A stretch of DNA of 64,000 nt from Onthophagus taurus (Eukaryota; Arthropoda; Insecta; Coleoptera; Scarabaeidae), in contig NC_091976.1 in NCBI RefSeq assembly GCF_036711975.1, positions 29,574,001-29,638,000 on the forward strand, read 5' to 3'. Under the pieces are notes generated by a model, which was given only the letters and a program-made list of their open reading frames with translations, was not told the origin of the DNA and did no database searches. The position numbers and the translations under genes were made by a program. Below are positions 33,541 to 45,803 of the stretch, in pieces (the stretch's first letter is position 1; each line of letters starts with the position of its first letter).

Positions 33541-34111
33541 TCAGCTCTTGCTGAATTTTCTTGTCTTTCTCTTCGAGTTCAAAATATTCCACCCATTTGT
33601 CAGACGTAACAACGCTTGGAGTATATTTTTTGTTCCTTTTTCGTACTGTCGGTTTATGGTGTGGTCAAGGAATGACATCATTGAGGCAAGAGACCGTTTA
33701 GGCGTGGCAGGTATATTCGACGTTGATGATGTTGATGGATCAACACTTTCAGCATTGCTGTTGAAGTACAAATCCTGTAATTTGGAAGCAAGCATTCTTG
33801 GGAGTTTGAAATTGGGGTGTTTGCACCTTAGTGACTATTTCATTAGAAGTTTCGAATTCTTGCATCACCTCTATTTCCGAAACTGGATTATTTAGTATTT
33901 AGTAATTTGTTGATTCATTTTAAACGTTTTGTCCTCTTGGCCTGATAATGAGTCCTCTTTTTGGAGCCAAACTCTCATCCATATTAAAGACGTGCTCTGG
34001 ATCCCTTATTGTTACAATTTCTTCTTCTGTGAGTAAAATTTCAACTTCCTTAAACCAGTTCCGTATTTTTTCCTCAGTAAGTGTCCCTTGCCTTGTTGAC
34101 ATATTCAACAT
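33541..34111 (-). pseudogene. pogo/Tigger-like transposase remnant
   Basis: The minus strand 34111-33920 encodes LTEEKIRNWFKEVEILL and DPEHVFNMDES, the start of a pogo-type DDE domain with its first Asp. 33795-33541 encodes a Ser/Pro-rich segment followed by basic residues as in pogo C-termini. The middle of the DDE domain is missing or unrecognisable. Confidence 0.65.
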
Positions 34112-34627
34112 GCTTCTGGATGTCTATTTAGGAAAGAAGTAAAACACTTTTTGCCGGGATTATTGTTGGAAAATAGAGTTTTCAAAATCCATTAAAGCAT
34201 CAAATTTAGCAGAATGGCCATAACTGGGTTTACGCTAATTCACTTATGGCCACATCATGGCCATAACTGGCAAACTTCACAAAATTCGCTCTACTTATGG
34301 CCACGTTAACAAAAATACGCTTAACCTCAATTTATAGTTATAATATTATTAAATACTTTGACACTAACGTATTTGTGGTCATATAGTTCATAAGATCGCT
34401 TAAATATGAAACGATGCCAAAGATAATAAAAGATTAAATGTGCATTGCTCTTACCGTTTTTGCTAAGATTTTCGAGCACAGCACAATATTGGTTTCAATA
34501 TTGGAAACGTCATCTAACACCGTCTGTGATGAATTATTGACAAAGCCTTATAATGCACTTACTTTTCAACTACTGTCTATTAATGGCCATAAATGGTACA
34601 GTGGCCATAAACGGTGCCCCTACCCTA

Positions 34628-36690
34628 TAGTTATATTAAAGTTGCTGGTCGCAGATGGAAATAGTTAGCTCTATATAATATTTGGAAAGAAAAAGTCTTG
34701 ACAGAGAAAAACAAGGAATTCCAAATCACAGAAAATTTTTTGTATTGTAAAATTTATTAATCAAAGAACAAAACAAGTTACACCTAAGTAAACATGGAGA
34801 ACCACCGTTCTAAACAATGTAACATTTGAATAATCAAATGTGAAGTAAAGACAAGGAAACGGGTAGTAATCCCATTGTGGCGATGTTCGTGGAAACAGCG
34901 TAGAGTCGTTTTAACGCAATTTACGGAGTTCATAAACTGTCCTAATAATCCGGGGGCCGTTGCCAGTATGCGTCGTGACGCCTGCCATCTCCTCCCCTTG
35001 CTTTCATTAAAGAACTTAATGGAACGCTGCGTATGTATGCATTATGCCTAATCGCATTCGATATTGTGAATTCGACCTGAAAACGGTACACGGGTCATCT
35101 ACGCGCGACCTCTCCGACCCTTTCGTGTTGTACACGGTGACCCGTAAGTGATGGCCCATCATGCGAGGGAATATCCTCCATCCATCAATGTTCTCGATTA
35201 TGATACATAAAAGTTGTTTGGATATTAAGAGTTTATAAACAATTCTCTTCGAATTTGGATTCGACCAACGATGTGGAATAAGCCATAGTCGCGTAACTTT
35301 TAGTATTACTCCCGATCCGTCGAAATGGCACGGTTCCAAGGCAAATTCCCTTCGTAATTAAAAGCGACGAGCTAGGAAGGGTTTGGCACGTACGCATTGC
35401 ACAACAACGTCCATCGAGCCCTATTCCACGGTTTGGCGCACACACTAATGGCTTCAGCGAAGTAATGGCACGCGGGCGGTTATTGAGCTGATCACCTGTG
35501 CGGCCTAAGCCCGTTAATAATCAATTAAACGGCCCAGAACCGATGACAAATACTACCCGATAAACTGAACGTAATTGGCGCCGGAAGCACTGGTATCGTC
35601 CGACCGACCACTTCCGGCCTTCCTATGCAAATTTATAACATCATCTCTTCAGATTACTACGTAAGAAGGTTTAAGAGATTCAAATGAGTTAGAACATTTC
35701 TTGCTTGAGAAGAACAAAAAATCCATAATAACCCCTCGGCGGATAAAGTGAAAAATGTTTCGTATAACTTCCAACAGCCACGTCTTTCATATACTTAAGT
35801 GCTTGTCTCCTGCAGGTGTCGCTTCCTGCAGTTCGAACTTTCGCTCGTTGTCATCTCGCGTAAAATACCACCCACCTTCATTAATTTCGTGAGAATTATA
35901 ATATATCGCGACGTGAAACGCATGAAAATATAAAGCACCTAAAATAATTTTAAGCTAATAACCACGCGGAATAGAATCTTATTACAACAAACAGGGTTTA
36001 CGTCAAACGTTCGCGGCCTCATAAATCCTCGAGCTTATTAATTTACTTCTTCCGTAAGAGTTTAATTCCGGGTGAAGGTTTACGACCGTTGGTACATCCA
36101 GGATCTCATCAAAAATGTAACGCGGGATTACCAACCCGAGGACGAACACTACGCTACCAGCAAGATCGTGAAATTTTTAGAAACACACTACTTGGCTACC
36201 GGATCTCCAGGTACGGGGCCGGCTTGGTTCAGTAATGAGGCGAGCCTTCAGCAGGTCACTCGCGTAAAAACGTAGTTTTATTGGCGGCTTAGGTTATGGC
36301 TTTTCGTCCCGTCTGGTAAAATGTTTTGTGGTTGTTCAATTTTGGCGAATTGACGGTGGTATACGTAAATTTTAAAATTGCCATCACGTACGGCGGCCGT
36401 AAGGGACATACCGGAAACTACCAGACCTGCATTTCATCCGGTTTATCACCGCGAAATAAGAAACAACATGTTTTGGGGGGTACAATTTTATTATATCGAA
36501 AATTAACATAAATGAAGATGGATAAAGATGCAATAAAGATGGGAATCTTCAGTCGAACCTCAAGTTAATATTGAACAAATGGACGCAATATTTTGATTAG
36601 CTGCTCAATGTAAACGCTGATATCTCCGTCGAGAATCGGAGGAGAATAAATGAGGAGAAACAGGAACGTCAAGATAAGCAGAGATAGAAG
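34628..36690. other. Unique intronic DNA
   Basis: AT-rich to about 34850; 34860-36300 is of notably balanced base composition and high complexity, without repeats of other parts of the window. An ORF at 36072-36275 has a natural-looking amino acid mix but no start context, splice context or known motif, so no gene is called. Confidence 0.45.
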
Positions 36691-36727
36691 AAGAGTAGTA
36701 TAGAAACGCCGATTCCGCTCCTCCGTA

Positions 36728-38510
36728 ACGTCATCAACCCAATGTAAAAGGATAGGGAAGGGTACCAACCTAAGGCGGAGGAGAAAAAAAATAGGTTGGT
36801 ATTGGAAAAGTAACTAGATCTGGTGACTTTAAAAAAAAGTAACGCGCCACCTAATGGCTGGTGGTGGAACTAAACCACTACCAACCACGTAGACTGCTCT
36901 CTTTAAAAGCTAAGAAATAATGTTTTCTGACAGCGACCAAATCGCTGCGGAATTTCTCAAATAGACAGCCTGTTTGTAATGACTCTATTAGTTATGAGAA
37001 GTAGAGTCATGATTTGCTGTCAAAGAGAGTTATCTTCTTCTGCAGCTTTTCCAGTTGTGATGGTCTCTGTAAATTTGCTGGTTACATTGTTACTTTGGTT
37101 TTGAATTTCGAAAAATTACTACTGGAATTGATCGGCAAAGCGCTGAATAAGACGCTTTTTCTTTTATAACGTTAAGCTTTCGGATTTATTTGTATCCTTC
37201 ATAAGAACATTGCAGTCTACAAAGAAAATTCAATGAAACAACAAAAATCGAAGTTAACCTCTAAAACTTACGAAAAATAGCGCACAACTGGGTGTAAACA
37301 GCTCATCACAGATGGAGATTCACCGAAAGCAAGGAATTGGTTGAAGTCAACTGAGTTAAAAGTTTAAAATTAAAATTCTGGTCGGACCGAACAAAAGTCG
37401 ACAATGAACAATGCAAGGTCTATAGAACATAAAGTTACCCAATACCGATTCTCCTCCTCTGAGAGGCAAGGTGGGTCAGTGACGTAGCTGGTTCTATGAA
37501 CAACACAACACGATGCGAGGTTTAAATATTTTATATAGACTGTACCACAGTATAGGCACGTATAGGCTATCTTTTATTCTGACTGTATCGAACAAGTGAC
37601 GTCAATTTGCGGGGTAATAATCGATACTACAGAGGCATAGGGAATGAGGTAACCTTATGTTCTATAAACCTTGGAACAATGCAAGTCGGAGTGACATAAC
37701 CTAGAAATCACTGAAACCAGGAGTGCCAACCAACTAAAAACAAGAGGGAGGTAATGTAGGAAACTGTAAACCCAAGCGGTCAAAAGGAAAGCAACAAATA
37801 CGCTAAGGAAGCGAGATGTAAAGACGAAATTTCGGAAACATCACACTACGTCCCATATCTCTCATCGAGAGTAAATGTCTGCAAATGACACTGAGGTTTT
37901 GAATGTCTGTTCTTGAGTTGACCGACGCCATCTCTTGGTTTATGGAAACCATTTCAAGGAAAAGACGTTTCCTGAATTTATTTTCTTGAAACAAGATAGA
38001 GGTATCACCGAAATCAAATCTGTGGCCTGTATCTATGTAATGGTTACACCACAAGGAATTTTATAAATGACATTAGATTTAAGATCTGTGGGGGTTGGGT
38101 CCTTAGTTAGAGAAGTGACACCTGAGAGGTGTATAATTAAATTTCGCTATCTTTACATGGTCTGTATGCAACAGTTTGGTCAACTTAGGGGTAAGCTGAG
38201 GAATGAAGGGCAGACGTGAGAAACTGAGTCTCTCTGTCGTTATGGGGGGACTTGTTAGAGATGTGTCAAGTCTCCTGGGAATTGAATATATTAGTCTATT
38301 TACTAATGGTCTAGGAAAACCATTGTTGCAGAACATATTGGTCAACAATTGAAGGTTTTTCTCCACAAAACGGGGATGACAAATCTTCCTGATTCTGTTG
38401 TTACTTTGGATATCCCTTAGGGATCTGATCTTGTTTATTGATGACCTCATCAAAGTTTTGTTGATTGAATGTCCTAAAGTTTCGGCAAATTGAGGTTGGG
38501 TATTTAATGA
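36728..38510 (-). mobile_element. Penelope-like retroelement, 3' half (PLE1)
   Basis: The minus strand 38453-38103 encodes a linker with the FVEKNLQLLTNMFCNNGFPR block. 38054-37803 encodes the end of the GIY-YIG endonuclease region (HRFDFGDTSILFQENKFRKR, then DIQNLSVICRHLLSM). The untranslated 3' part runs to about 36728. It is 5'-truncated, with no RT core. The 3' UTR is interrupted by a 259-bp MITE (37414-37672). An inverted relative of this 3' half lies at 46573-47703. Confidence 0.82.
37414..37672. mobile_element. 260-bp hAT-like MITE, copy 2 (in PLE1)
   Basis: Reverse complement of the copy at 31420-31679. Flanked by GAACAATG at 37406-37413 and 37673-37680. The related Penelope copy at 47010-47060 has the same site uninterrupted, with a single GAACAATG (minus strand), so the 8-bp target duplication is demonstrated within the window. 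Confidence 0.95.
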
Positions 38511-39385
38511 ACAACAAAGGATTTATTATTATTAAAGTATCTTTTCATTATTGTAAATAGTTGTTTATCTTCCGGTCTTGACTGTTTGCAATTTGTTGGA
38601 AATTACTGTTATCTTGTAAATGTTGCCTTCCGGTTGGTACAATTTCGGGTAGTCGTAGCGCTGCCGGGCTTTTACCACTAAATCGTAAAACAGGCATCCC
38701 GAGTCGGAATTGCGCGCGATATTGCGCGGAATTTACAGTTATTGGCCACGCGCTCGATTCATTCTCCAACGAAACCTCGTTAACACAGACCTCCACGTCA
38801 AAGTTTACGCCCAATAGAGCGTGCCTCAAATAAAACCCCACCGCCGAGGATTCCAACTTTTTTTTTTACAAAGCTTTCAACTCCGCGATTCGATTGCCCA
38901 CGTAGGCTTCCTTTTGTTTCTTTTCTCGCTACGTCTTTGGTTTATTGGCGGGCCGAATACCCGCCTCCCGGATAGTAAATCTGCGGCGACTTAACACTAA
39001 ACTGGACTCCCGTAGGAACAATTTCTACAGCAAGAAGCCACGGGAGGCCCATTTACCAATCGATGCCCGGTAAATGACTTCCGAAGGCCTGTCGTTAACG
39101 CTGTCAATGTGCTTAAACGATCTCGACTCACTTCATCGAGATAAAGTGGTATAGAAGTATATTGAAATTTATGTGTTCATCGAAAACGAATTTTGATTTG
39201 TTATTATGTGAAACGATTTTAATTAATTGCAACCTTTTTCTTATAGCCCTTTACCGAGCTAATTACCGTAATGATTTGGTTTTCCCGCAAAGGACGCGCC
39301 CTAAATTTAGGGTAAAACTTTCCACTCCCATATCCTCTTTCACGTTTTTTAATCAAATCCAACTTGTTCTTTATTTTGATGATAA
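38511..39385. other. Unique intronic DNA
   Basis: No recognisable gene. 38560-39130 is balanced in composition and complex, and may be conserved noncoding sequence. Confidence 0.45.
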
Positions 39386-39387
39386 TA

Positions 39388-39538
39388 CAGTGTGTTAATT
39401 AATAAAATTATCGTACCCGACGTCATAATTGCAAGTATGCAACCAATATGGCGATTTGCGTATTGCAATACCAATACTGTGATATTGGTTGCATACTTGC
39501 AATGATGACGTCGGGTACGATAATTAATTAACACACTG
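39388..39538. mobile_element. Palindromic mariner-like MITE, copy 1
   Basis: 151 bp starting CAGTGTGTTAATTAAT and ending with its inverse, flanked by TA. Arms contain CGTACCCGACGTCATMATTG in inverted orientation, so the whole element can fold into a hairpin. Related copies lie at 54243-54340 and 57531-57655. Confidence 0.92.
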
Positions 39539-39540
39539 TA

Positions 39541-40025
39541 TAGTAAATTAACTTCTAAAAAAATTATGTTATATGATTTCTTTTCTAAATCCAAACCAGA
39601 TTCGAACATTACCGCCATCTGCGAAACGTTTTTCGGTATCCCGGACCAAAGGAAATGAAGCCATACATCACCGTTCCATTTCACCAGGCATTCGGAAAAC
39701 TGTAAATTGCCTAAGGACTTGGCGCTACCGTCCAGATTGCGGCCACCCTTCGTGCTACTCTGCCGAAGAAGCTAAGCGGTCGAATTTTGCTTTCGTGGTG
39801 AGATAGACGCGAAAAGGGCGCGTCGGTTGTTTGTTTTGGACCGTGTGACAGGACGAAGGGTCACGTCTCATCCTAATGAGCCCTATTTGCATAAAGTTGA
39901 ACGAGGGTCGGTCGTCTTCGTAGACGCTCAGCTGACACTTCTTCGATCGAACTTTTAAGAAAATCCTCTTTACATTGAGGACTTGAAAATTTAAATAATA
40001 CAGTTTTCCTTTTTTTGACAATTTC
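39541..40025. other. Unique intronic DNA
   Basis: Balanced composition at 39590-39960; no gene supported. Confidence 0.4.
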
Positions 40026-40029
40026 TTAA

Positions 40030-42851
40030 CACGTTGAGCGCCGTGTGACCACCGGTGGACACGATGTTATGTTCATTTTAGGAACGCATGTCTACGGGTG
40101 GAAACGTTTTACATGAAAAGTATTTAAATATTAAATTAATTCATGTTATTAATGGAAAGACTCGGGAATCGGAGCTTTTCACAAAAAAACATTTAGAACA
40201 AAATTTGTAGCAAATTTTATTCCTAACAATAATGCTCTCTTGCTCTTTTGCTCTTAGAGGCGTCAATATTGAAAAAAATACAAAAATATGAAAATTTGAA
40301 GAGTTTGTTGCATTTCAACTTATTAATGGTAAAATCGGAAATCGGAGCTTTTCACGATAAAACTTTTAAAAGAAAAGTTGTAGCAAATTTGATTCTTAAC
40401 AATATTGCTCTCTTCCTCTTTTGCTCTTAGAGGTGTCAATGTTGAGAAAAGTATAAAAAATATGAAAATTTGAAGAATTTGTTGCTTTTTCAAATTCTTA
40501 ATGGAGTCACTCAGGAATCGAAGCTTTTCACAAAAAAACTTTTAGAACGAAAGCTGTAACAGCTATTATTCCTAACAATATTGCTCTCTTGCTGTTTTGC
40601 TCTTAGATGCGTCAATATTGAGAAAAATACAAAAAATATGAAAATTTGAAGAATTTGTTGTATTTTCAAGTTATAGCACTCGGGATGCGGAGCATATTAC
40701 AAAAAAACTTTTAGAACCTAAGTTGTAGCAAATTTTATTCCTAACAATATTGCTCTCTTACACTTTTGGTCTGAGATGCGTCAATATTGAGAAAAACACA
40801 AAAATATGAACATTTCATGAATTTCTTGCTTTTTCAAGTTATTAATGGTAAAATCGGAAATCGGAGCTTTTCACAAAAAAACTGTTAGAACAAAAGTTTT
40901 AAAAACATTTATTCTTAACAATATTGCTCTTTTGCTCTTAGATGCGTCAATATCGAGGTAGATACGAAAATATGAAAATTTGATGAATTTATTGCTTTTT
41001 CAAGTTATTAAAGATAACACTTGGGAATCGGAGCTTGCTATAAGAAAACTTTTGTAACAAAAATTGTTGCAAATTTTATTGTTAACAATATTGCTCTCTT
41101 GCACTTTTGCTCTTAGATACGTCAATATCGTGATAGATACGAAAATATGAAAATTTGATGAATCTGTAGTTCTTTCAAGTTATTATAGGTAACACTTGGG
41201 AATCGGAGCATGCTATAGGAAATCTTTTATAACAAAAATTGTTGCAAATTTTATTGTTAACAATATTGCTCTGTTGCACCTTAGCTCTTAAATGCATCAA
41301 TATCGAGAAAAGTACGAAAATATGAAAATTTGATAAATTTGTTGCTCTTTCAAGTGATTAAAGGTAACCCTTAGGAATCGCAGTGTGTTACAAAAAAAAT
41401 TTTAGTACAAAAGTAGTAGCAAATTTTATTGTTAACAATATTGCTCTCTTGCACTTTTACTCTTAGATACGTCAATATCGAGGTAGATACGAAAATATGA
41501 AAATTTTATGAATTTGTTGCTTTTTCAAGTGATTAAAGGTAACCCTTAGGAATCGCAGTATGTTACAAAAAAAATTTTAGTACAAAAGTTGTAGTAAATT
41601 TTATTGTTAATATTATTGCTCTCTTGCATTTTTGCTCTTAGATACGTCAATATCGACTTAGATACGAAAATATGAAAATTTGATGAATTTGTTGCTTTTT
41701 CAAGTGATTAAAGGTAATCCTTAGGAATCGCAGTATGTTACAAAAAAAATTTTAGTACAAAAGTAGTAGCAAATTTTATTGTTAACAATATTGCTCTCTT
41801 GCACTTTTGCTCTTAGATACGTCAATATCGAGGTAGATACGAAAATATGAAAATTTGATGAATTTGTTGCTTTTTCAAGTGATTAAAGGTAAACCTTAGG
41901 AATCGCAGTATGTTACAAAAAAATTTTTAGTACAAAAGTAGTTGCAAATTTTATTGGTAACAATATTGCTCTCTTGCACTTTTGCTCTTAGACACGTCAA
42001 TATCAAGGTAGATACGAAAATATGAAAATTTGATGAATTTGTTGCTTTTTCAAGTGATTAAAGGTAATTCTTAGAAATCGCAGTATGTTACAAAAAATTT
42101 TTTAGCACAAAAATTGTAGCAAATTGTATTGTCAACAATATTGCTCTCTTGCACTTTTGCTCTTAAATACGTCAATATCGAGGTAGATACGAAAATATGA
42201 AAATTTGATGAATTTTTGCTTTTTCAAGTGATTAAAGGTAATCCTTAGGAATCGCAGTATGTTACAAAAAAAATTTTAGTACAAAAGTAGTAGCAAATTT
42301 TATTGTTAACAATATTGCTCTCTTGCACTTTTGCTCTTAGATACGTCAATATCGAGGTAGATACGAAAATATGAAAATTTGATGAATTTGTTGCTTTTTC
42401 AAGTGATTAAAGGTAAACCTTAGGAATCGCAGTATGTTACAAAAAAAATTTTAGTACAAAAGTAGTTGCAAATTTTATTGGTAACAATATTGCTCTCTTG
42501 CACTTTTGCTCTTAGACACGTCAATATCAAGGTAGATACGAAAATATGAAAATTTGATGAATTTGTTGCTTTTTCAAGTGATTAAAGGTAATTCTTAGAA
42601 ATCGCAGTATGTTACAAAAAATTTTTTAGCACAAAAATTGTAGTAAATTTTATTGTTAATATTATTGCTCTCTTGCACTTTTGCTCTTAGATACGTCAAT
42701 ATCGAGATAGCTCAAAAATGAGCAAAAGAATGACCAAGTAAGCAGCCTGTAGGAGAGAAAACAACTTACAACGCTAATTGACAAAAAAAAATCTTGGTCC
42801 CAGAATAGAAAACACACTATGTCCACCGGTGACCACGCGGCGCTCAACGTG
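40030..42851. mobile_element. piggyBac-like non-autonomous element filled with satellite DNA
   Basis: TTAA occurs on both sides (40026-40029, 42852-42855). The ends are inverted: CACGTTGAGCGCCGTGTG at left and CACGCGGCGCTCAACGTG at right, followed inward by an inverted CACCGGTGGACA motif. A TTAA target and CAC-type ends are diagnostic of the piggyBac superfamily. No transposase is present. The interior consists almost entirely of about 15 copies of a ~175-bp tandem repeat. Confidence 0.9.
40120..42720. repeat. Satellite array, ~175-bp monomer, about 15 copies
   Basis: The block CAATATTGCTCTCTTGCAC recurs about every 173-176 bp from 40230 to 42665. Each monomer also has GTCAATATCGAGGTAGATAC, GAAAATATGAAAATTTGATG and CGCAGTATGTTAC blocks. 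The left monomers (40120-40800) are more diverged and carry TCGGGAATCGGAGC; the right ones (41390-42700) are more alike, and 41800-42120 closely resembles 42310-42650, implying amplification of a three-monomer unit of about 520 bp. Confidence 0.93.
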
Positions 42852-42855
42852 TTAA

Positions 42856-45400
42856 GACTGTCACAAATGTAACAGAAACTGTTAGGAATAGTAGGAGTAA
42901 TCTAATTAACTCTATCTTATAATTCATCTTTGTGGTAATAAAGAAAATACAAGATTGGTACCTCTTTATAAAAGTATTCATCTCAAAGTGACTTTAGGTG
43001 ACGACTGTACATAATCACCATAATCGTGCAGCCCTTCTTCCATTGTTACCCCGCGTTCCATTCATCGCGAAACCTTCAAGTGGGGGTGAAAGTGTCGCGG
43101 TCGTTCGGGTATCGATTGCAAAAGTGAAATTAAAGTACCACAAAGCGTAGCTTTTTAGGAATGTATTTCCGGCTTCATTCAACGGCGCGTCGCCGATTCT
43201 TTTGGTCTCCGAGTTGGGGTAAATTTTTGTTGGAAGTTGGCCAAACGCGTGCAACGGTTTACACGGTGAATATCAATTGCCCTGATTTTTATGATTCCGT
43301 GACGAAACTTTACTTGGATTATGTTAAAAATTTGAGGAGGATTTGCGATTAAATTGTCATTTCGTTTCTTGTCGTTAGGGATAAGCTACTTTGATGCTGG
43401 AGGGGTTTTGGGAAAGATCTGCGTTGCAAATTTCACGGTAGGGAAGATTGTGTCGTAGAGATAACTCTTTAAGTGTTAAAAAAAAGATTTTTTTTTAATA
43501 TAAACTTCAGCGAGAAAAGTACATAATTAAAACGAAATGATGAAAGGGACAATCGTTATCGTCTCGATTCAAAGTAACTTTAACAACGAAGAAGAGACAT
43601 CTAATTTACTCCGCGAAGGGGCAAATATGGCCCGGTTGCCATAGCACCTGTTCAATTCGATTTTGGGTGGGTTTCGTAAGTGAAATTTCATACAGTTAAT
43701 GTAGCGGAACCGTTCTGAGGGCGCACGGCCCTAATCATTTCTGGAACTTTGCCCCCGACCCGTGTGGCCCGTACAAATTTCGGGATTACCTAAAAAGGGC
43801 GACTTCGGTTCTAACTTGGCGAAACTTCCAAGTTTCGCGATATTCACCCACCGAAAAGCTGTACTTTGGAGAGCGTACGTGCGGCAATTATTAAGAGTTT
43901 TCGGTTAAAAGTAATCTCATCTAAGTTGTTGAAAACTAAAAGCGAAAAAATAATTTAATTTTATTACAGATTTTAGTGATAAGCTCTAACGAACTGTAAA
44001 TTTGTGCAAGAGCGAAATCGTGATGACTATAATAAGTGAGAAATAACGATGTTGAGAAAATGTAAAGAAACGTTCCATCGATCGACAATATGCTCAAATA
44101 ACCGAGGAAGTAGTCGTCTCTCCTGTTTACTTTATTTTTAACAAGATTTTCTTTTACGACCTCTAAGCTAGGGAACGCAATTTCAAAGCTGTTTTCCCTG
44201 GGGCAGTCAAAAGAATGCTCTTTTAGGTAAAACATTGTTCCTTGACTGACGGTTTGATTAATCTCTTTAAAACATTCTCCACGCCACTAAACTTTCTTTT
44301 ATAAATATATCAAAACATATTGAAGTTTATTATAGCGATTTAAATTTAACAATAGGAAGTGAAATACGGAAACAAATAAACGTGGGATATAACGAATGAA
44401 TGTGTACCTACTTTTGTATTCAAGTAACAACCGCACCGTTTCAATTGCCTATGCAAGGAGGAGAATTTATGGCTTCCGTCCTAACATGCACTTCGGCAGT
44501 TATCGAGTTAATATTTCACACATTGGATATCACTTAATCTGACGTTTGAGCGATGGCACCGGTGAACAGATTTATGACCCTTAGCGATTGATCGAAGATT
44601 TTCAGGATGACGAATTATAAAAAAAGAAAAAATTGTGGCAGATTGCACGAATCCGTCCGGTCTATTTTCGTTATCGATAACGGAACAATGCACGGGACAA
44701 GGTTAGAGGTTATCGATTTTAGCGTTCTCTGCATGCACGATGATGTCGTTGTTGTGGAACACGTTTTGTAGTGTTTAAGAGATGGACATCATAAAACGAA
44801 TTGTTGCCAATTTCGATCCACTTCGGTAGCCGACAAAAAAATATTATTGCATCCCGACAAACGGTTCGCAGCGTTTATTGCGCTTTCCGTGGGATTTATT
44901 GGATTCATTTCTAGAAATGGGAGAACGTTAAATGACTTTCAAGGTTTGCGGGTGGCATTTTACTAACCATTTGTTTGAGTTACTCTACAACGGGAAGCTT
45001 CTTTTAATAGCATCGGAATTAATTTATTGCTTTATTAATGGGGTTAAATAAGAAATGAAAAAAATGGTGTATGTATTGAAATGAGAACTGTCTGGTAGCG
45101 CTATTTACAATGTGAAATCGATGTTCGACGTTTGACGCAACCCTCGACATCATCCCTTTTGTTTGCTCTGCACATAGAAACGCGGACATCGCGTTAGTAC
45201 ACGTGCGTCAATCAGCACCTATCAGTACGTCGATAGAATCCGGAACAAGTGGGACTATATGCCCAATACGAAGCTATCATGGAAGGATACGAATCCCTAA
45301 TCTACTTATGTTAATCGGTAAATGGGTTTTCAAGAAGTGACTTAATTGAATTTTTGAGAAAAGCTGAAAAAAGAACCAAAAGTAAGAACCCCCGTAGAGA
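42856..45400. other. Unique intronic DNA
   Basis: Largely complex, balanced sequence (43000-43900 and 44440-45000) mixed with AT-rich runs. It has no repeats in common with the rest of the window and no supported gene. Confidence 0.45.
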
Positions 45401-45429
45401 AACACAACGAACAACAGAAAAAAGAAAAA

Positions 45430-45803
45430 ACTCTTCTTAAAACAATAAAAAATAAAATTAAAGACAACAATTTAAAAATGCAATCACACGAAATCCACTC
45501 AACACATTCCATACCAAAACTAAAAAGTTAATTAACCTTATACCGATGAACCCTAGAATTCCTATGCTATATTCAATCATAAAATTACACAAACAAAACG
45601 GGGTCTATTCGCCCCATAATCACATCTGTCAACTCAAGTACTCAGAAAATCGCCAGATTCATCAATCTCTTTATTACCAGACAGTTACAATATAAACCTG
45701 CTAACACAATCAAAAATAGAAAAGAGCTAGTAGAAACAATTTCTAATATCAACCTCCCTCATAACTTTCAAATGATCTCATTTGATATCACTAACCTCTA
45801 TAC
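45430..45803 (+). pseudogene. Penelope-like RT fragment
   Basis: The plus strand encodes SIRPIITSVNSSTQKIARFI and FQMISFDITNLYT, the RT blocks typical of Penelope-like elements (RPIVSSxxSPTxxL, ISFDVxxLYT). Upstream sequence has stops. It ends abruptly at CAGTGGTGTCC, the start of a hAT end, in the middle of the RT palm. Confidence 0.75.

Larger units (their letters stand above)
30937..34625. mobile_element. pogo-like DNA transposon, composite and degenerate
   Basis: The left end TA-GGGTAGAG (30935-) and right end CTACCC-TA (34620-34627) are inverted. The TA target and the pogo-type transposase inside fit the pogo superfamily. GGCCAT/TGGCCA motifs (core TTATGGCCA) are clustered near both ends and at 33205-33240, as expected for transposase-binding sites. 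The element holds P-like transposase debris (31840-33190) and a 260-bp MITE (31420-31679), so it is a nest of at least three elements. Confidence 0.65.

Noticed and set aside
34438..34668. 76-aa plus-strand ORF
   Set aside because: Lies within the terminal region of the pogo-like element with TGGCCA repeats; not a protein-like match.
36072..36275. 67-aa ORF with natural-looking composition (VYDRWYIQDLIKNV)
   Set aside because: No good start, no splice donor in a useful place, no recognised domain; could be chance in a balanced-composition block. A cross-species alignment would settle it.
39573..39806. 77-aa ORF with several Cys/Arg residues
   Set aside because: No recognisable domain and no splice or start evidence; lies in unique intronic DNA.
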